A stretch of 64,000 bases of DNA from Meghimatium bilineatum (GCA_034231615.1 CM067309.1:26621661-26685660), one strand, 5' to 3'. Counted from the first letter of the stretch, positions 32,927-44,310 are shown. Made by a program: numbers and translations. The notes: generated by a model not told the origin, from the sequence alone.

Positions 32927-33488
32927 TATGCCATTCTGATTGGCATAGGCGACCATGGCTCTCTGTCCACAGTATTGTTATCAGGATCGTTGTTGTTTCC
33001 ATGCCTTGCTAGGTTGTCAAACGAATATTTTCTCACGTTGTCCCCATCTGCCTCTGTTGCCTTCAGTCTTGCCTGTTGTGACTATGTTCTTAAAACCTGC
33101 CTGTCTGATAAAGTGACAAAAAAAGGTCTTTTTCTTATATTATTCTTGCATTCATTATAAACACCTCCAACCACATCTCTATTGCCTCTAATTTCCAACT
33201 TTCCAGTTTGTTTATAATGAATGCACGCATTTTCTCTTTTAGTAGATGTGTTTCCATTTCTGCGTCATGGAGACATGGCTTGATGAAATCTAAGTCATCT
33301 ATTTTGTTTATTATTGTGGAGTTTATTAGTTATTTGTCTCTTGAAAAAGGTTCCATTTGGACTGATACGTGGAGATTTGTCCTGTGTAGTTTTATTGTAT
33401 GTTATTTTATATATATTTCTTTATATATTTTTATTCATAGGCAAGGTAAGTTTTTTAGTAACCAGTTTAATTCATTGTGCTTTACTAT
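32927..33488 (-). mobile_element. ~560-bp non-autonomous retroposon, same family as the palindrome arms
   Basis: On its sense (minus) strand it begins atagtaaagcacaatgaatt, exactly where both palindrome arms begin. It continues through a segment containing tccacgtatcagtccaaatg and ctttttcaagagacaaa, a Penelope-terminus-like motif. Its second half encodes the C-terminus of a LINE related to 26190-26757, and it ends in an ATG-type simple repeat near 32905-32930. It has no long open frame. The shared start suggests a real 5' end rather than random truncation. Confidence 0.8.
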
Positions 33489-33499
33489 ATGATGTGCAT

Positions 33500-34470
33500 G
33501 GCTTTGTTTGGCACCATCTCCATTTACGTATGGCTGAGAATCAGGATTACTAGGGCATATTTAATAACAGAAAGGACCAGATCCTACATTAGTCTGAAAC
33601 AGTTGTTTAGACCAAAGAGTGTCCTGTCCACAGTGGAACTTCTGCACTCTTAGTTTTACCAAGCGATAAAACTCTGTTGTAAGGAAATAAGAAATGGGAG
33701 GGTCAGGAAGTGTAGCCAGTTTTAAACACCGGGTAGTTTTATGGAAATCCACAGGTAAGAATTTTAATTGAAGGAAGATCAGAAACTCCAAGATAGATAA
33801 GTACAGACTTACATAAATTAGTAGAACTACAGTTTTTTATAACATTATTTATATCAATTCACATACATTTTCTCATTAGTTATGCACACCTCAAAAAATC
33901 TATCATTTTCAAACTGAACACATTAATTGCTGAATATTTCAATTTATTATTTATCTACCGGTACTTAAAAATAAATTTTTTTATTATACTGTCATTTCAT
34001 ATATAATATAAACCAGGTGGTTGTGGTTTAACATTTTACAGACATGGCATTTTGCTCTTTTAAGAAAAATTATAAACACATGTTTTTTTAATTTGTTAAA
34101 ATTGCAAATTAAATGATACAGCAATGCATTTATGTCATTTTGTTCAGGATACAATGTTCTATGTATCCTAAGCAAAATTATGATCTTACATGAAGTATTT
34201 AGTTTATAATTTAACAAAATATTATAAATCATTATTTAAAATTTATATCAAATTTTGTAAATGACACTCATAAAGAACACAAAAAACATGCAAAGTTTAG
34301 TTTTTATTACATCTGATCAATATATATATATTTATAAAATATTTTTAAAATGCAACAGATGTATCAATAGATATATGCACAACACACATTTAAAAAGTGG
34401 CATATGTTTCATGCCTTTTTGTTGAATTTTTGTACGAAAAAATTATTTTCAGCTATTGTCTTTTATCTTT
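33500..34470. other. AT-rich DNA, nothing recognised
   Basis: No protein words, repeats or splice-flanked frames were recognised. It includes an AT microsatellite-like run near 34318-34345. Confidence 0.5.
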
Positions 34471-34479
34471 CCACAGGTG

Positions 34480-35870
34480 AATTATTGTTGATCGCATTCA
34501 CACTTGCCGTTAAGTGTAGGAGTGGGAGCTTAAGCTGTAGTTCCAAGGCCAGATGTATCGCTGTAGTTGCATTTAGTCCATGTTTGTTCAAGGATATCTT
34601 GATGTCTTCTATCAACCGTTTTCTTGGTCTACCTTTGGCTTTACGCCCGGATATTCTTGTATTATATTCTCTTATTGGTATTTAGTTTCACTTCATTCTC
34701 ATAAGGTGACCGAACCATTTTACTTGCTGTCTCTCAATATGTTCAATACAAGATATTATACCAACTCTTTTCCTTGAAATTTCTTCATTTCTTATTTTAT
34801 CTAGTTTGGTAACCATTGCAGCTTTTCTCAGACACTTCATTTCATGTGTGACGATTTTTCTTTGCTGCAAAGCTGTTAGAGACGTTTGACATTGGTAGCA
34901 CAGTGTTGGTATAAAAATTGTAGATATTATTTGTTTTTTTAATTTCCACCTTGATCTTTGAATGAAGAAGTAATGGTGAAAGTTGGTACGTCACTGTTTT
35001 TGGTTTCTGGCACCTTGTTTCTATTTCTCTGTCTAGTCTTCCATCTTCGGAAAAAATGCTACCTAGATATTTAAATTCTTTGTCTTGTTTCCCTTTGGTG
35101 TTATGTATTGGTATATTCATTGGTGTTGAAGACTTGCTAATTTTCATAACTTCTGTTTTTTTTACATTACTTTTCATGTTGTACTTCTGACATGATAACA
35201 GCAATGCATTTATGTGCTTTTGCAAAGTTTCCTCATCTTTGTATATTAAACTTTGATCCTCGAAAAATAATAATTTATTGATTTCATTATTAATTTCTTC
35301 ATCAGGTTTATTTGCAATGTTTTCCTCTTTGTTGATGTGAGCTTCTTTTATTATTCTGTCCCTGTATATGTTGAAAAGTAGGGGTGAAAGTACGCATCCT
35401 TGTCTTATTCCAGATCTTGTTTCAAAAGGTTCAGTCATTCCATCTGTTGTTCTTACTGAGCTTTGGCATTTTTGATGTATCAATTTTATATTATCTAACA
35501 GTTGTCCTCTGATGTTATACATTTCTAAGGTTTCCCATAGAATGTTTCTACTCTGTCGAATGTCTTTTCCTGGTCTACAAATACTGTGTTTAAATCTTGA
35601 TTGTATTCGGTTGCTTTTTTCACTCAGTTGTCTCAGTGTGAAAAGTGTGTCTGTAAAGCTTGCTCCCCTTCTGAAGCCAAACTGAGAGGGTCTAAACTAT
35701 GGTTCTGCAATGTATCGCATTCTCTGTTCTATTATTTGTGCATAGATTTTACCTGTGTGACTTAATAAGGAGATGTCTCTATATGATTCACTCTCTCTCT
35801 TATTACCTTTGTTTTTCCATAGTGGTACAATTACTGATTTTTGCCAGTCGTGAGATAATTGGTTGTCATT
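34480..35870 (-). mobile_element. RTE-like LINE, RT to C-terminus
   Basis: Reading down the minus strand: LSHDWQKSVIVPLWKNKGN (about 35860-35800), SYRDISLLSHTGKIYAQIIE, SQFGFRRGASFTDTLFTLRQ and, from 35522, GQLLDNIKLIHQKCQSSVRT. Then come SGIRQGCVLSPLLFNIYRDR, EINKLLFFEDQSLIYKDEET (where YADD has become FFED) and FKYLGSIFSEDGRLDREIET. The C-terminus is CLRKAAMVTKLDKIRNEEIS and QQVKWFGHLMRMK, down to about 34690. At 226 codons this is one of the longer frames in the window, but it is broken on both sides and has lost its catalytic box. Confidence 0.9.
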
Positions 35871-36229
35871 TTAAGTTTTTATGTTTTGTGATATTGTGAT
35901 AGACAATTTCTACCACCATGGAAACATAAATATGTATTATAGACTTTACATCTCAGTTTACTCTTTTTCTCAAGTTTTGACTTACTATAGCAGAGCTTAT
36001 AATTTCCCTTTACTGTAGTAAATTCTGGGTCCATTGCGTGCCATGAGAAAGTAGCTGTTTTTCAGGCAACTGAAACATTATCATATTCTCTTATATTTCC
36101 TAACTCCCTAATTAATTCTTCTGTAAAATTTAACTGACTATATCTATTTGGTCTTTTTAAAGCCTTAACATCTGAATTCTTTCTTCTAAAATCTTGGAAT
36201 AATATATGGGCATATATATATAACAATAT

Positions 36230-38346
36230 ATATATATCAATGAGATGAAAGAAAATTGTTTACCAGTATTTTTTTGTTTTTCTAAGACAGTTATATTTAC
36301 CTATGAGCTGATCACTTTTATCTACCCTCTTCATTTACTTATTGTAATCTTTAACATTAGGCTGCCTGACTTGAATCTCCCTAAAAACTCCATTTACTTT
36401 TGTTCTTCGTTTTATATATGCACATTTATTTGCTTTATGGATTGTAGTAATGATTGAAATTGTTTTATTATCTATCCACTGTATAATTAACTGTTCCCCA
36501 TTCCTCATCCAACTCATAGCTCCTCTAGCATTATCTTTTTCAAATTCTGTAATATTTTAAAATTCTACTGGAAAGTCTTTTCTATTTCTTAACATAGTCC
36601 CACATGCAAGTACACCTACTTCCCATAAATCTTTGAGTAACTGCACCCAAGTATAAAAGTTATCAAAGTAAACCCTATACCCTGCCTCACTAATGGTTTT
36701 ATCAAATTCATAGCTACCCCATGTGCTAAACCAAACCCTCCTACATTTGTATTATTATTATTCTTTCCCAAATAAACTTCAAAATCATATGTAGATATAC
36801 TAAATAGAATAGAATAACTAATAGAATCAGCTAAAACCCACAACTTCCTCTCCCACTTTGTCAGTTTATCCTTCATGTACTGCCTAAATGGATATATCCT
36901 CTTATTTCTAACCATTCTTTCATCAATAGCTATATTCTGATCAGGCCGATATAATTTTTAAATTTTTCTTCTAATATGGTGTCTAATATGGTAGACACAG
37001 CCTATCAGTTGGTTTCTCAGTTGCTGGATCAGACACTTTCAAAAAGCTTATCTCTAAACATAAACAATCTAGCTCATCTCATTCCATAAAGATTTCTTTG
37101 ACCAGAAGAGATTTGAATTGGGGGGATTTATCAACCCAACATACATTAGCAACCCACAGAATCTGTAAAATTCTTCAGCCATAAGATCATACCAGACTGA
37201 GTATACTGTTGGACAGTTTGGTCCATGCTTACTGGTGTAAGAATTTGTGTATTTACAAATGTATGTGATATCGTCTAAAGTGAAGAGTAACTTGAAAAAC
37301 TGCAATGGTCTGGTAAACAGCCTGGCATTCTCCCTTGTTTGAACATCACCTAGCTGTAATCTGGGCACTCTCTCAGGAAGAAAATTTGTGGTGGTCCCAA
37401 ATCATTGTCTTAATATCCATAATAACTGTGGTCAAAACAATACACAGAGAACTACTAGTATATGATTTTACAAAATAATTTACTAGACCACTAATGAAAT
37501 AAGAGGATCACAGTCAAAGCATTAGGCCTATGGAAATAATACTTAGCTTAGGTTACAATAATAAACAAACTAGTATCAAGAAATTATACCATACAAAAAA
37601 TGTAAAAAAAAAACAAACAGCTGATTGGAGTGATTGATTGCTGACGTTTGTGGTAGGCTGTGTTATCAAGATTCAATATTCCTATAATATATGGTTAAGA
37701 CTGTTTATGCAACAAAATATTAATTATATAGAATAGGTCTAGCCTAATCAATAAACATATGTATAATAATGTAAATAACCACCAATCAGAGGTGGAAAAT
37801 AAATAATAATCTAGGCTAGGCCTAACCTACAAAACATGAAGAGAAAAAACGAATATTGACTAGGCCTAGATCATTTATAACATAATAGGATCAGTTTAGT
37901 TTTAAAAATATATTTAACAAAATATAGGCCTACATGTGTACAATGCATAAAATAACATAGAACGTACTCTAATCAAAAATGTACACCTCACAACAATGTA
38001 AACAGAAAAACAGCTGGTTGTAAATGTTACTAAGTGATTACTATGCTACATAATTCATGATGTATAATTACGGTTAGGCCTGTTTATAGATAGAAATTTT
38101 ATACAAGGAAGTCTTAAAAGTATGACTATAGAATAATATTTAAGTATTTTAATTATTATAATTATAAATTGTAAGTAGTAAAAACAAAACACACTAATTT
38201 CTTCTGAAAAATATCATCAATTGTAAGACATACCTTTGTGTTGGATTTGACATATCTTCACTATCCATTTCGTTGGATATGTTTGAAACATCTGATTTAC
38301 TTGAATCATAATCACTGGATGTATCATATTCGCTACTAGATTCCAT
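36230..38346 (-). mobile_element. piggyBac transposase relic with a separate acidic first exon
   Basis: At 38346-38234 the minus strand opens MESSSEYDTSSDYDSSKSDV and SNISNEMDSEDMSNPT, an acidic leader typical of piggyBac proteins, followed directly by CAAAG|gtatgt, a good donor. From 37400 the transposase reads ARLFTRPLQFFKLLFTLDDI, LMAEEFYRFCGLLMYVGLIN and NLFWSKKSLWNEM. Then come QNIAIDERMVRNKRIYPFRQ (first catalytic Asp), KWERKLWVLADS, GLAHGVAMNLIKPLVRQGIG and, at 36517, RTKVNGVFREIQVRQPNVKD. It resembles PGBD4-type genes. Stops between 37070 and 36950 and loss of the second Asp block show decay. Confidence 0.85.
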
Positions 38347-38349
38347 TTT

Positions 38350-39050
38350 TGTACTGAAATTTGTGATAGATTGTGATAATCTTTCTCAAATGGAGAAGTT
38401 TCTATGGAAGAACAGCTACCCAAATGGCGTTGGAGAAGTTTCTCAGGAAGAACAGCTACCAAAATAGTGTTTGGTTCACAAACGATCTTCATATTGTCTG
38501 ATGTTTTATAGCATAAGGTGCGTATAAAATAGCGATTTGCATTTTAAAAAATTTCAATCATTGTCATTGATAACCATTTTTTAATATAAAAAATATGATC
38601 TCATCAAAATAGGAGAAAATAGTTGTACAGCCTTTGCAAGGCACAGTTCAATGAGGAAAAGATTTTCATATGAAACATTCTGCATAGTGTGAACATGCAA
38701 AACCTGAATGAAATTTGCATATGTCTGTTTGAAATACTGCACTAGCACTGAATAATTCAGCAGAAAATTTGAACAATTGCTGTAAGGATTTCAGATTCTC
38801 ACAGTATATCCTAATAATCTTTGTTCAGACAGTTCCCTTCACTGCAAGGCAGGTAATAAAACCAGCAGCTGGGCAATAAACGTCAGGTTTAATCATGCTA
38901 CCAATGCAAACCAGTGTACCCATTTATAACAGGAAAGAGGTGGGCAATAAATATGTCAGGTTCAGCCACGCCTAAAAAGTCTGCTAAAAGGTCCAGTTGG
39001 TTACAATAGGTTTCAGCCATGTGTCATATCCTTCTGGTCAAACTTCTCAA
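38350..39050. other. No recognised gene; one short imperfect duplication
   Basis: The words gggcaataaacgtcaggttt and gggcaataaatatgtcaggt (38870-38975) form an imperfect direct repeat. A second duplication, ggagaagtttctatggaaga / ggagaagtttctcaggaaga, lies at 38392-38455. Nothing else was recognised. Confidence 0.45.
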
Positions 39051-39059
39051 GATCATACT

Positions 39060-39830
39060 TGAGAATGAGCTTTAATTGTTGTGCTTAAGAAGCTGTCTTC
39101 CAGTTAAGATCTGTGCTCTGAAAATCAAGGATACATTTGCTCCTTAATGCACTATTCATACTGCTGTCCAATCTGCATATATTTCAAGGACCTGTCATCA
39201 CTCTTACCCTCTTATATAACTCTGCCCCCACTTAATACTTTTAACCATCCTAAGCAGTGTTTTGAATTGTCCAGTCTTCTCACCCATGTGAATTTGTTGA
39301 CACATGGTGAAGTTGTGATGGGCGGTTATGTTCTTCTGGGCATTTTGCCATTTACAGCTTGCCTCTTATCCAACCACGGTTGCCTTCTTATCTAGCCATA
39401 CCTTCTCCACATTATCATTCCACTAGGGTAGTTGTTCCAACCTGTCATTCTATGCACTTCTTGTGCCATAAGTTACAGACAACATCCTGCTCAGAAATGT
39501 CCTAAGTAAGAGGCTTTACTTTCAGATCATGTTCTCAGAATCTCCTCATCTACACATCTTGTAATGATTGGCAGTGACAAGTGCTAGGTTGGTAGTACTG
39601 TTTTCAAAACCTGATCTGCATTTCCCACATTACCTGCCTTTAGCTTTCAAAATAATATCACAGAAAATTTCATTTCTCTTGTGATCTATTAGAAAAGGGT
39701 TCAAGAGGCAGAGAATTGTACTCAGACTTTCCCCATATGTAACTGTCACTCTCAATGAAGTGGCACACTTTGCTGACAGTATCACATTATGTAACCCTGT
39801 AGCCTCAAGCAATCATATCCCAGGAACCTC
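39060..39830 (-). mobile_element. Possible LINE endonuclease/linker fragment
   Basis: Minus-strand words such as NVILSAKCATSLRVTVTYGE, LSTILCLLNPFLIDHKRN and WNDNVEKVWLDKKATVVG resemble the end of an endonuclease domain and the WNDE-type linker of LINEs. No catalytic motif is certain. Confidence 0.35.
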
Positions 39831-39845
39831 TGATTAAAAATAAGT

Positions 39846-40090
39846 GGTATCCACGGTGTAGTGGTTAAGCCGTTCACTTTGTGCAAGAGGTTGCAGGTTT
39901 GAATCCCACCCACATTGCCTTGTTTATAAAGTAGTTTTTTTTATAGATTTCTGGAAGTTATCTGAATCTTCGGAGTTACATGCTATGAGTGATACTTTCA
40001 GCAGGCGGCATGCTACTTCTTTGAGAGGGATGGAGTACATATGGGGTAATTTAAGTACAATGAAGTCCATCTTCTACACTTTTTTAACCT
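39846..40090 (+). mobile_element. tRNA-derived SINE, family 2, copy B
   Basis: The A-box-like cacggtgtagtggttaagc and B-box-like ggtttgaatcc are followed by the same body as 32196-32455 (cggagttacatgctatgagt, gagggatggagtacatatgg) and a short T-rich end. The copy is more diverged in the tRNA region. Confidence 0.85.
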
Positions 40091-40767
40091 ACGAAAAAAT
40101 TACTTTGTAAACAAAACGTTTGGAAATAGATTCAAACTCTTAAGCACAAGGCAAATGACAATCACTATGCCAGAAAGATCCCGAATGTATTATTTTAGTG
40201 AGAAGCATTCATCTCTCAACATCAACTGAAACAGATAAGGACAAAAGGCTGGTTGCAATTCATATGTTACAATTCATTGCTGCCCATATACATCTACTTC
40301 TAATACAATAACATGCATCTATAGGTGTCTATAACATAACATGGTATGTATAGTTTATAATGCTATTTGCACTGTATGTATAGTTATCTCTAGCACTACT
40401 TACACTATTCTATCCATTTTTATTTTTCTACACATCAATGGTACTATAACTATCTGTTTTGATATATCTTATCCACACAAACAAATAAACCATTTGCACC
40501 CTAACAAAATTCTGGTATACTGCCTCGTGGCTTTCATGTTCTGCCATTAAGAAAAGTATTTGCAACAATGAAAGGGGCTTTTTGCGTGCTATCTACATCA
40601 AGATGTAACTGAAAATAAATTAAATACTTTACTCTGGACTTAGAGATACAAACATTACAACCCACCGTTGCCACACCTCTTTAATCTATGGACTTTATAT
40701 GACTTGCATAAAAATTTTTTGCCCAAGAACAATTAATGACTGAATAATGCACAATTGTCATACATAC
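40091..40767. other. Intron sequence, nothing recognised
   Basis: AT-rich DNA between a SINE and the donor side of the 40768-40878 exon. The missing ~16-residue BCKDK exon was looked for here and not found. Confidence 0.5.
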
Positions 40768-40878
40768 CACATATAGCAGAGTGGGGTGACAGCCAACAAT
40801 GAATGGCAGGTTACGAAATCCATTGATTCTGTGAGCTATTCTGACTGGCAATTCCTTGTGCAAATATTGTGCACTTCT
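40768..40878 (-). CDS. BCKDK: BCKDK exon: N-terminal helical-bundle segment
   Basis: This is a 111-bp exon of 37 codons, phase 0 at both ends. On the minus strand it follows a ttattag acceptor and ends at TATGTG before a gtatgt donor. The product contains [18 protein letters not shown] and then [11 protein letters not shown], which match the mammalian BCKDK segment around residues 89-125 ([20 protein letters not shown], then IIGCNPTILHV) at most positions. This segment belongs to the regulatory four-helix bundle that binds the lipoyl-bearing E2 core. Pyruvate dehydrogenase kinases share the fold but not these words, so BCKDK is the better call. The next ~16 residues expected (HELYIRAFQKLTDFPP in human) were not found downstream in the window. 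Upstream exons were not found either. Confidence 0.88.
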
Positions 40879-41189
40879 CTAATAAATACAAATATTGTAA
40901 ATTAATTATAAAAAGAATCATTCTAAAAAAAATATTAGGGTTAGAGTGGCATATCCTGTATGACATTATTGTTCAACCACACGTGGTGGAGAATAAAGAG
41001 TGATAAAGCAAACCTCGCAGCTACTACCTATGGATGAGCCTTCTAATAGATTATTTGAAAGGGTCCCAGATCATACTATGTTGTAGTAACTCTTATAGGC
41101 CATTTGGTTATGAAGTGTTCTCTGTAGAACAGACTGCAATCACAATATCCTCTGATATCACAATGTTTCCAGACTAACATCAGACAGTA

Positions 41190-41375
41190 CCACTCAAAAA
41201 ACATTACAATAGAGATGATGGATACAAAGCCAGGGGAGACCTTGCAAATAATGGATTACAGAAACAAGAGTCAACGAAAACAAACATATTTGAGGCACAC
41301 AAAAAAAAGCCATCTCCAGAGAGCTCTTCTATCCCTGACACTGCAAGGCATAAAAGGGTATAAAGCGAAAAGAAA
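41190..41375 (+). mobile_element. RTE-like LINE 3' scrap
   Basis: The words GETLQIMDYRNKSQRKQ and KSHLQRALLSLTLQGIKGYK match the C-terminal tail at 2690-2830. The DNA word catctccagagagctcttct is also shared. Confidence 0.7.
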
Positions 41376-41394
41376 GATCACTTTCTTTTTGAAA

Positions 41395-43150
41395 GAAGGA
41401 CTCTTAAAGAAATTGTGAAATTGCCGGTTAACTCAAGAATGTACAAATGGGTAAAAGCATATCTGCATAATAGAAGAACCAGGGTACAATCGGATGGTTG
41501 AAAGAGCAAGAAAGTCTTTCTGCATCATGGGAGTCCCCCAGGGAGGAGTCCTATCACCCACACTTTTCTATGTTTACATCAATGAGCTAGTTGTTGAAAT
41601 ACCAAAATGGGATCAAAGTGGCAATGTATGCTGATGATGGAACAACATGCGACAGCAACCACTAAACACACACAAAGAACTATTGATGCCTTAACCCTAT
41701 GGGCAAATAGATGGTGCTCAACATTAACACAGCACTACAGTCTTTACCATCTCAGCAAATCAAAAAGCTGGTGTTATGAAAATAGATGGAGAACCTTTGA
41801 TGATAACCTAGCATGGAAGCATCACATAAGCGAAGCAACAACAAAAGCCAGGAGAAAGTTAGCTATCCTGAAAAAACTAAGAGGAACCACACAGAGAGCT
41901 GGTGGAAATATACTTCGTAAAGTTTACCAGCAAGGAATAAGATCACACCTCGAATATGGTTCAGCTGTGTGGTGCCCTGCATCAAACACCACATTACAGC
42001 ATCTAGGTAAAGTGCAAAACCAAGCGCTTATGATAATTTTAGGAGCAATGAAATCAACACCTATAGTCGAGATGCAGTTTCAGTGTATGCCAAGTCATCC
42101 AAGGAAGGAAAGATTCCAAAATCTAGCAATGGGGCGACTGAAAAGAAGCAGCTTTATCCACCAAGCTAAACGACTCCGTAGACAACTTACAGACCTACTT
42201 GAAGTTGACTGTCCTTTAAGGTCGGTATCAGAACAAACACCTTGGAGCGAAAGGCATGGAATACCAATATACATTCAGAACCACATGAAAGGAACACTAA
42301 GCGAGGACAAAAAGAACAGTGTGCAGCGAAGGACAGTCTCCCTTGGTTTCCTGGACAAGGAATATCCACAAGACATATGGGTCAGAGTATACACAGATGG
42401 GTCAGCACAGAATGCTGTGAGGAATGGAGGTGCAGGTGTATATATAGAATATCCACACAAGTCTAGAATTACGATCAGAACACCAACAGGGAAATTCTGT
42501 ATAATTATGATGCAGAATCCAGGCAATTAGTGTGACAACTGAAAAACTGCTGAACTCAAACTCTGGTCCACAGCCCGTGGTATTCCTGACATATACAAGG
42601 TCAGTGTTTCAAGCACTCAAGTCTGGAACACTAACACTTACAAAAATTACTCGAAGAACTGTCTTACCAGTATAGGGTAACTATGCAGTGAATACCCTTT
42701 CATTGTGGAATGCCAGGAAATGGAAAAGTAGACCAACTGGCTAAGGAAGGTGCTGCCGAAGACCAACCAGATGTACTAATCACCTACCATCAGAAAAATT
42801 AGATGGTCAATAAGAAAACCACAAACACAAGATGACTATCACATTATGAACAGATCAGAACAAGTTGTAATTCTACCTCTCAGAATGGGATACAACCGAC
42901 TCTGCAGTTACATGTACACAAAGTTCAAGATTGGCAACATGGCCATGTGGACAAGCTGCACAGAGTGCCAAACATATACTTCAAGAGTGTTCTGAGTATG
43001 AATTGCTGAGTCAGATGTATTGGCCAGAGGAAACAACACTGGAATTAAAGCTCTATGCCAACTGTGTGAACTACAAAAGACAGTGAGTTTTATTTAGGAG
43101 ATAGAATTACAGATATAGACATGTTTCAAGTGAATGAAAGTAGAAGAAAG
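41395..43150 (+). mobile_element. I-clade LINE with RNase H, second copy
   Basis: It starts in the RT domain (EGLLKKL-like words) with MGVPQGGVLSPTLFYVYINE near 41528. A 307-codon frame (41607-42530) follows, including HHISEATTKARRKLAILKKL, GIRSHLEYGSAVWCPASNT, QNQALMIILGAMKSTPIVEM, GRLKRSSFIHQAKRLRRQLT, IWVRVYTDGSAQNAVRNGGA and GVYIEYPHK. The YTDGS block supplies the first RNase H catalytic Asp. A frame change near 42520 precedes degraded later RNase H blocks. The YADD block is reduced (a deletion near 41635). Closest relative in the window is 12335-14690. Confidence 0.92.
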
Positions 43151-43179
43151 ATTACAATGTTTATTTCAAGAATTCATTT

Positions 43180-43800
43180 GTGATATCAGCTCCAAGTTAA
43201 TTTTGTTCTTTTAGTGTTATGATTTTAACTAGTTCTTGTCGAGTAAATTTGGCTGATATACATTTTGGTAGATTTGTCTTTTACTCTTAGTTTTTGGGAG
43301 GTAAATTTGGCTGGATAATTTGTATGTGAGCAGATGCTGCCTTTTTTTGCCAACTATCTCTTTAGCTTTGCTTTGCTAAATATTTTCATTGCTTTGTAGA
43401 ATGACATTTGCGTTTGTAAGGTTCTGTTCAATGATATCCAGTTATATGGTGTTCCAAGTGAAGTTAGTCGAGCTCTGAATTCCAGTATGGAGCGTACTTT
43501 GCTTAGAATACTTTTGTTTTGCTGCCTTGAAAACTAGTTTAGAGTTGTCTATTTGTCTTAATTTCTTCCCAAAACTTTCTGGATGTGATGTAAATAGGTT
43601 TTAATGATTACTTGGGAGTTCTAGCTTTGGAGAGGGTTTTGGCGCCTTGCTGTTTAATTTTGGTTTTCTGCTGATCACTATTGGTTTGTGATCATTGACA
43701 CTTAATTGTTTACTTATTTTTCTATAAGCGATTGTTTTCTGTTGATATTGCAAGATCTGGAGTACTTGTGATTCTCTAAGGTCATGAGTAGAGTTGGTGG
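43180..43800 (-). mobile_element. LINE endonuclease-end/linker fragment
   Basis: The minus strand gives YRKISKQLSVNDHKPIVISR, which fits the SDHxP block closing a LINE endonuclease domain. It is followed by KLNSKAPKPSPKLELPSNH and a lysine-rich linker. No catalytic residues upstream are preserved. Confidence 0.5.
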
Positions 43801-43829
43801 ATCTTGGCCCTTTCAGAAAAATCAATCTA

Positions 43830-44095
43830 AACATATTCAATCTAAGCTGGGATAGTAGCCATATACCTTCAATCTGGAAAAAAGCATGTATACGAAAACT
43901 AATGGAAAGATTAATTAACAGAAGACATATGGTTCTGGAAACTAACCCATTACTGACTCCAACTCAACCAGAATAAAGACAAAACAGAAGCAGAGAGGAT
44001 CAACTAACACACCTCAAACAAGAAAAAGAAAATGCCTTTCAAAATAAACAAAAACTACCAGCAATAGTCTTTGATTCATCACACACCTTTGTCAC
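43830..44095 (+). mobile_element. I-group LINE reverse-transcriptase scrap
   Basis: Words IFNLSWDSSHIPSIWKKACI, RKLMERLINRRHMVLETN, LLTPTQPE and REDQLTHLKQEKENAFQNKQ, then LPAIVFDSSHTF, correspond to RT blocks 1-3 with a deletion between WKKA and RKLMERL. Confidence 0.75.
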
Positions 44096-44099
44096 CTCA

Positions 44100-44310
44100 A
44101 ACTTCATATTGTCTACATCTCAAAAGTGTCTGTAGTGCCTCTGTTGTGGTAACATTGTTTTTACTATTTTTTACAGTTTGTTTTATATATTCTTGACAAA
44201 GACATAATGGTTCAAAACAATGAAAATGTCTTGTGTATTGTCATTTGTATTTTTCGTGTTTGCACCCAAAAAGCCCCTCAGTGATAGTCTGTCAGTTGTG
44301 TTCAAATTAA
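44100..44310 (+). mobile_element. Penelope-like element 3' terminal fragment
   Basis: It aligns with 10960-11160: tgcctctgttgtggtaacat, ttgtttttacta, cagtttgttttatatattct then tgacaaagacataatggttc and gtttgcacccaaaaagcccc. No coding part is attached, so this is a truncated copy or shared terminus. Confidence 0.7.

Larger units (their letters stand above)
5260..40878 (-). other. BCKDK: Visible span of a BCKDK gene (five exons, TE-filled introns)
   Basis: Five minus-strand exons line up in order with residues of about 89-282 of mammalian BCKDK (numbering from memory). Introns measured from the exon ends are about 18.1, 7.0, 6.8 and 3.2 kb. The largest should hide one small exon, since about 16 residues between exons 40768-40878 and 22504-22623 were not found. 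From 22623 down to 5260 the codon phases join without a break and every exon is open, so the gene looks functional rather than a retrocopy. BCKDK phosphorylates the E1-alpha subunit of the mitochondrial branched-chain ketoacid dehydrogenase and so restrains valine, leucine and isoleucine breakdown. The 5' exons and the C-terminal ATP-lid exons were not seen. Confidence 0.88.

Noticed and set aside
32282-33160. Several overlapping plus-strand frames over the microsatellite and retroposon
   Set aside because: They are low-complexity (YVCMYVCMYV, YIYIYI) or antisense to the minus-oriented retroposon, with no conserved domain.
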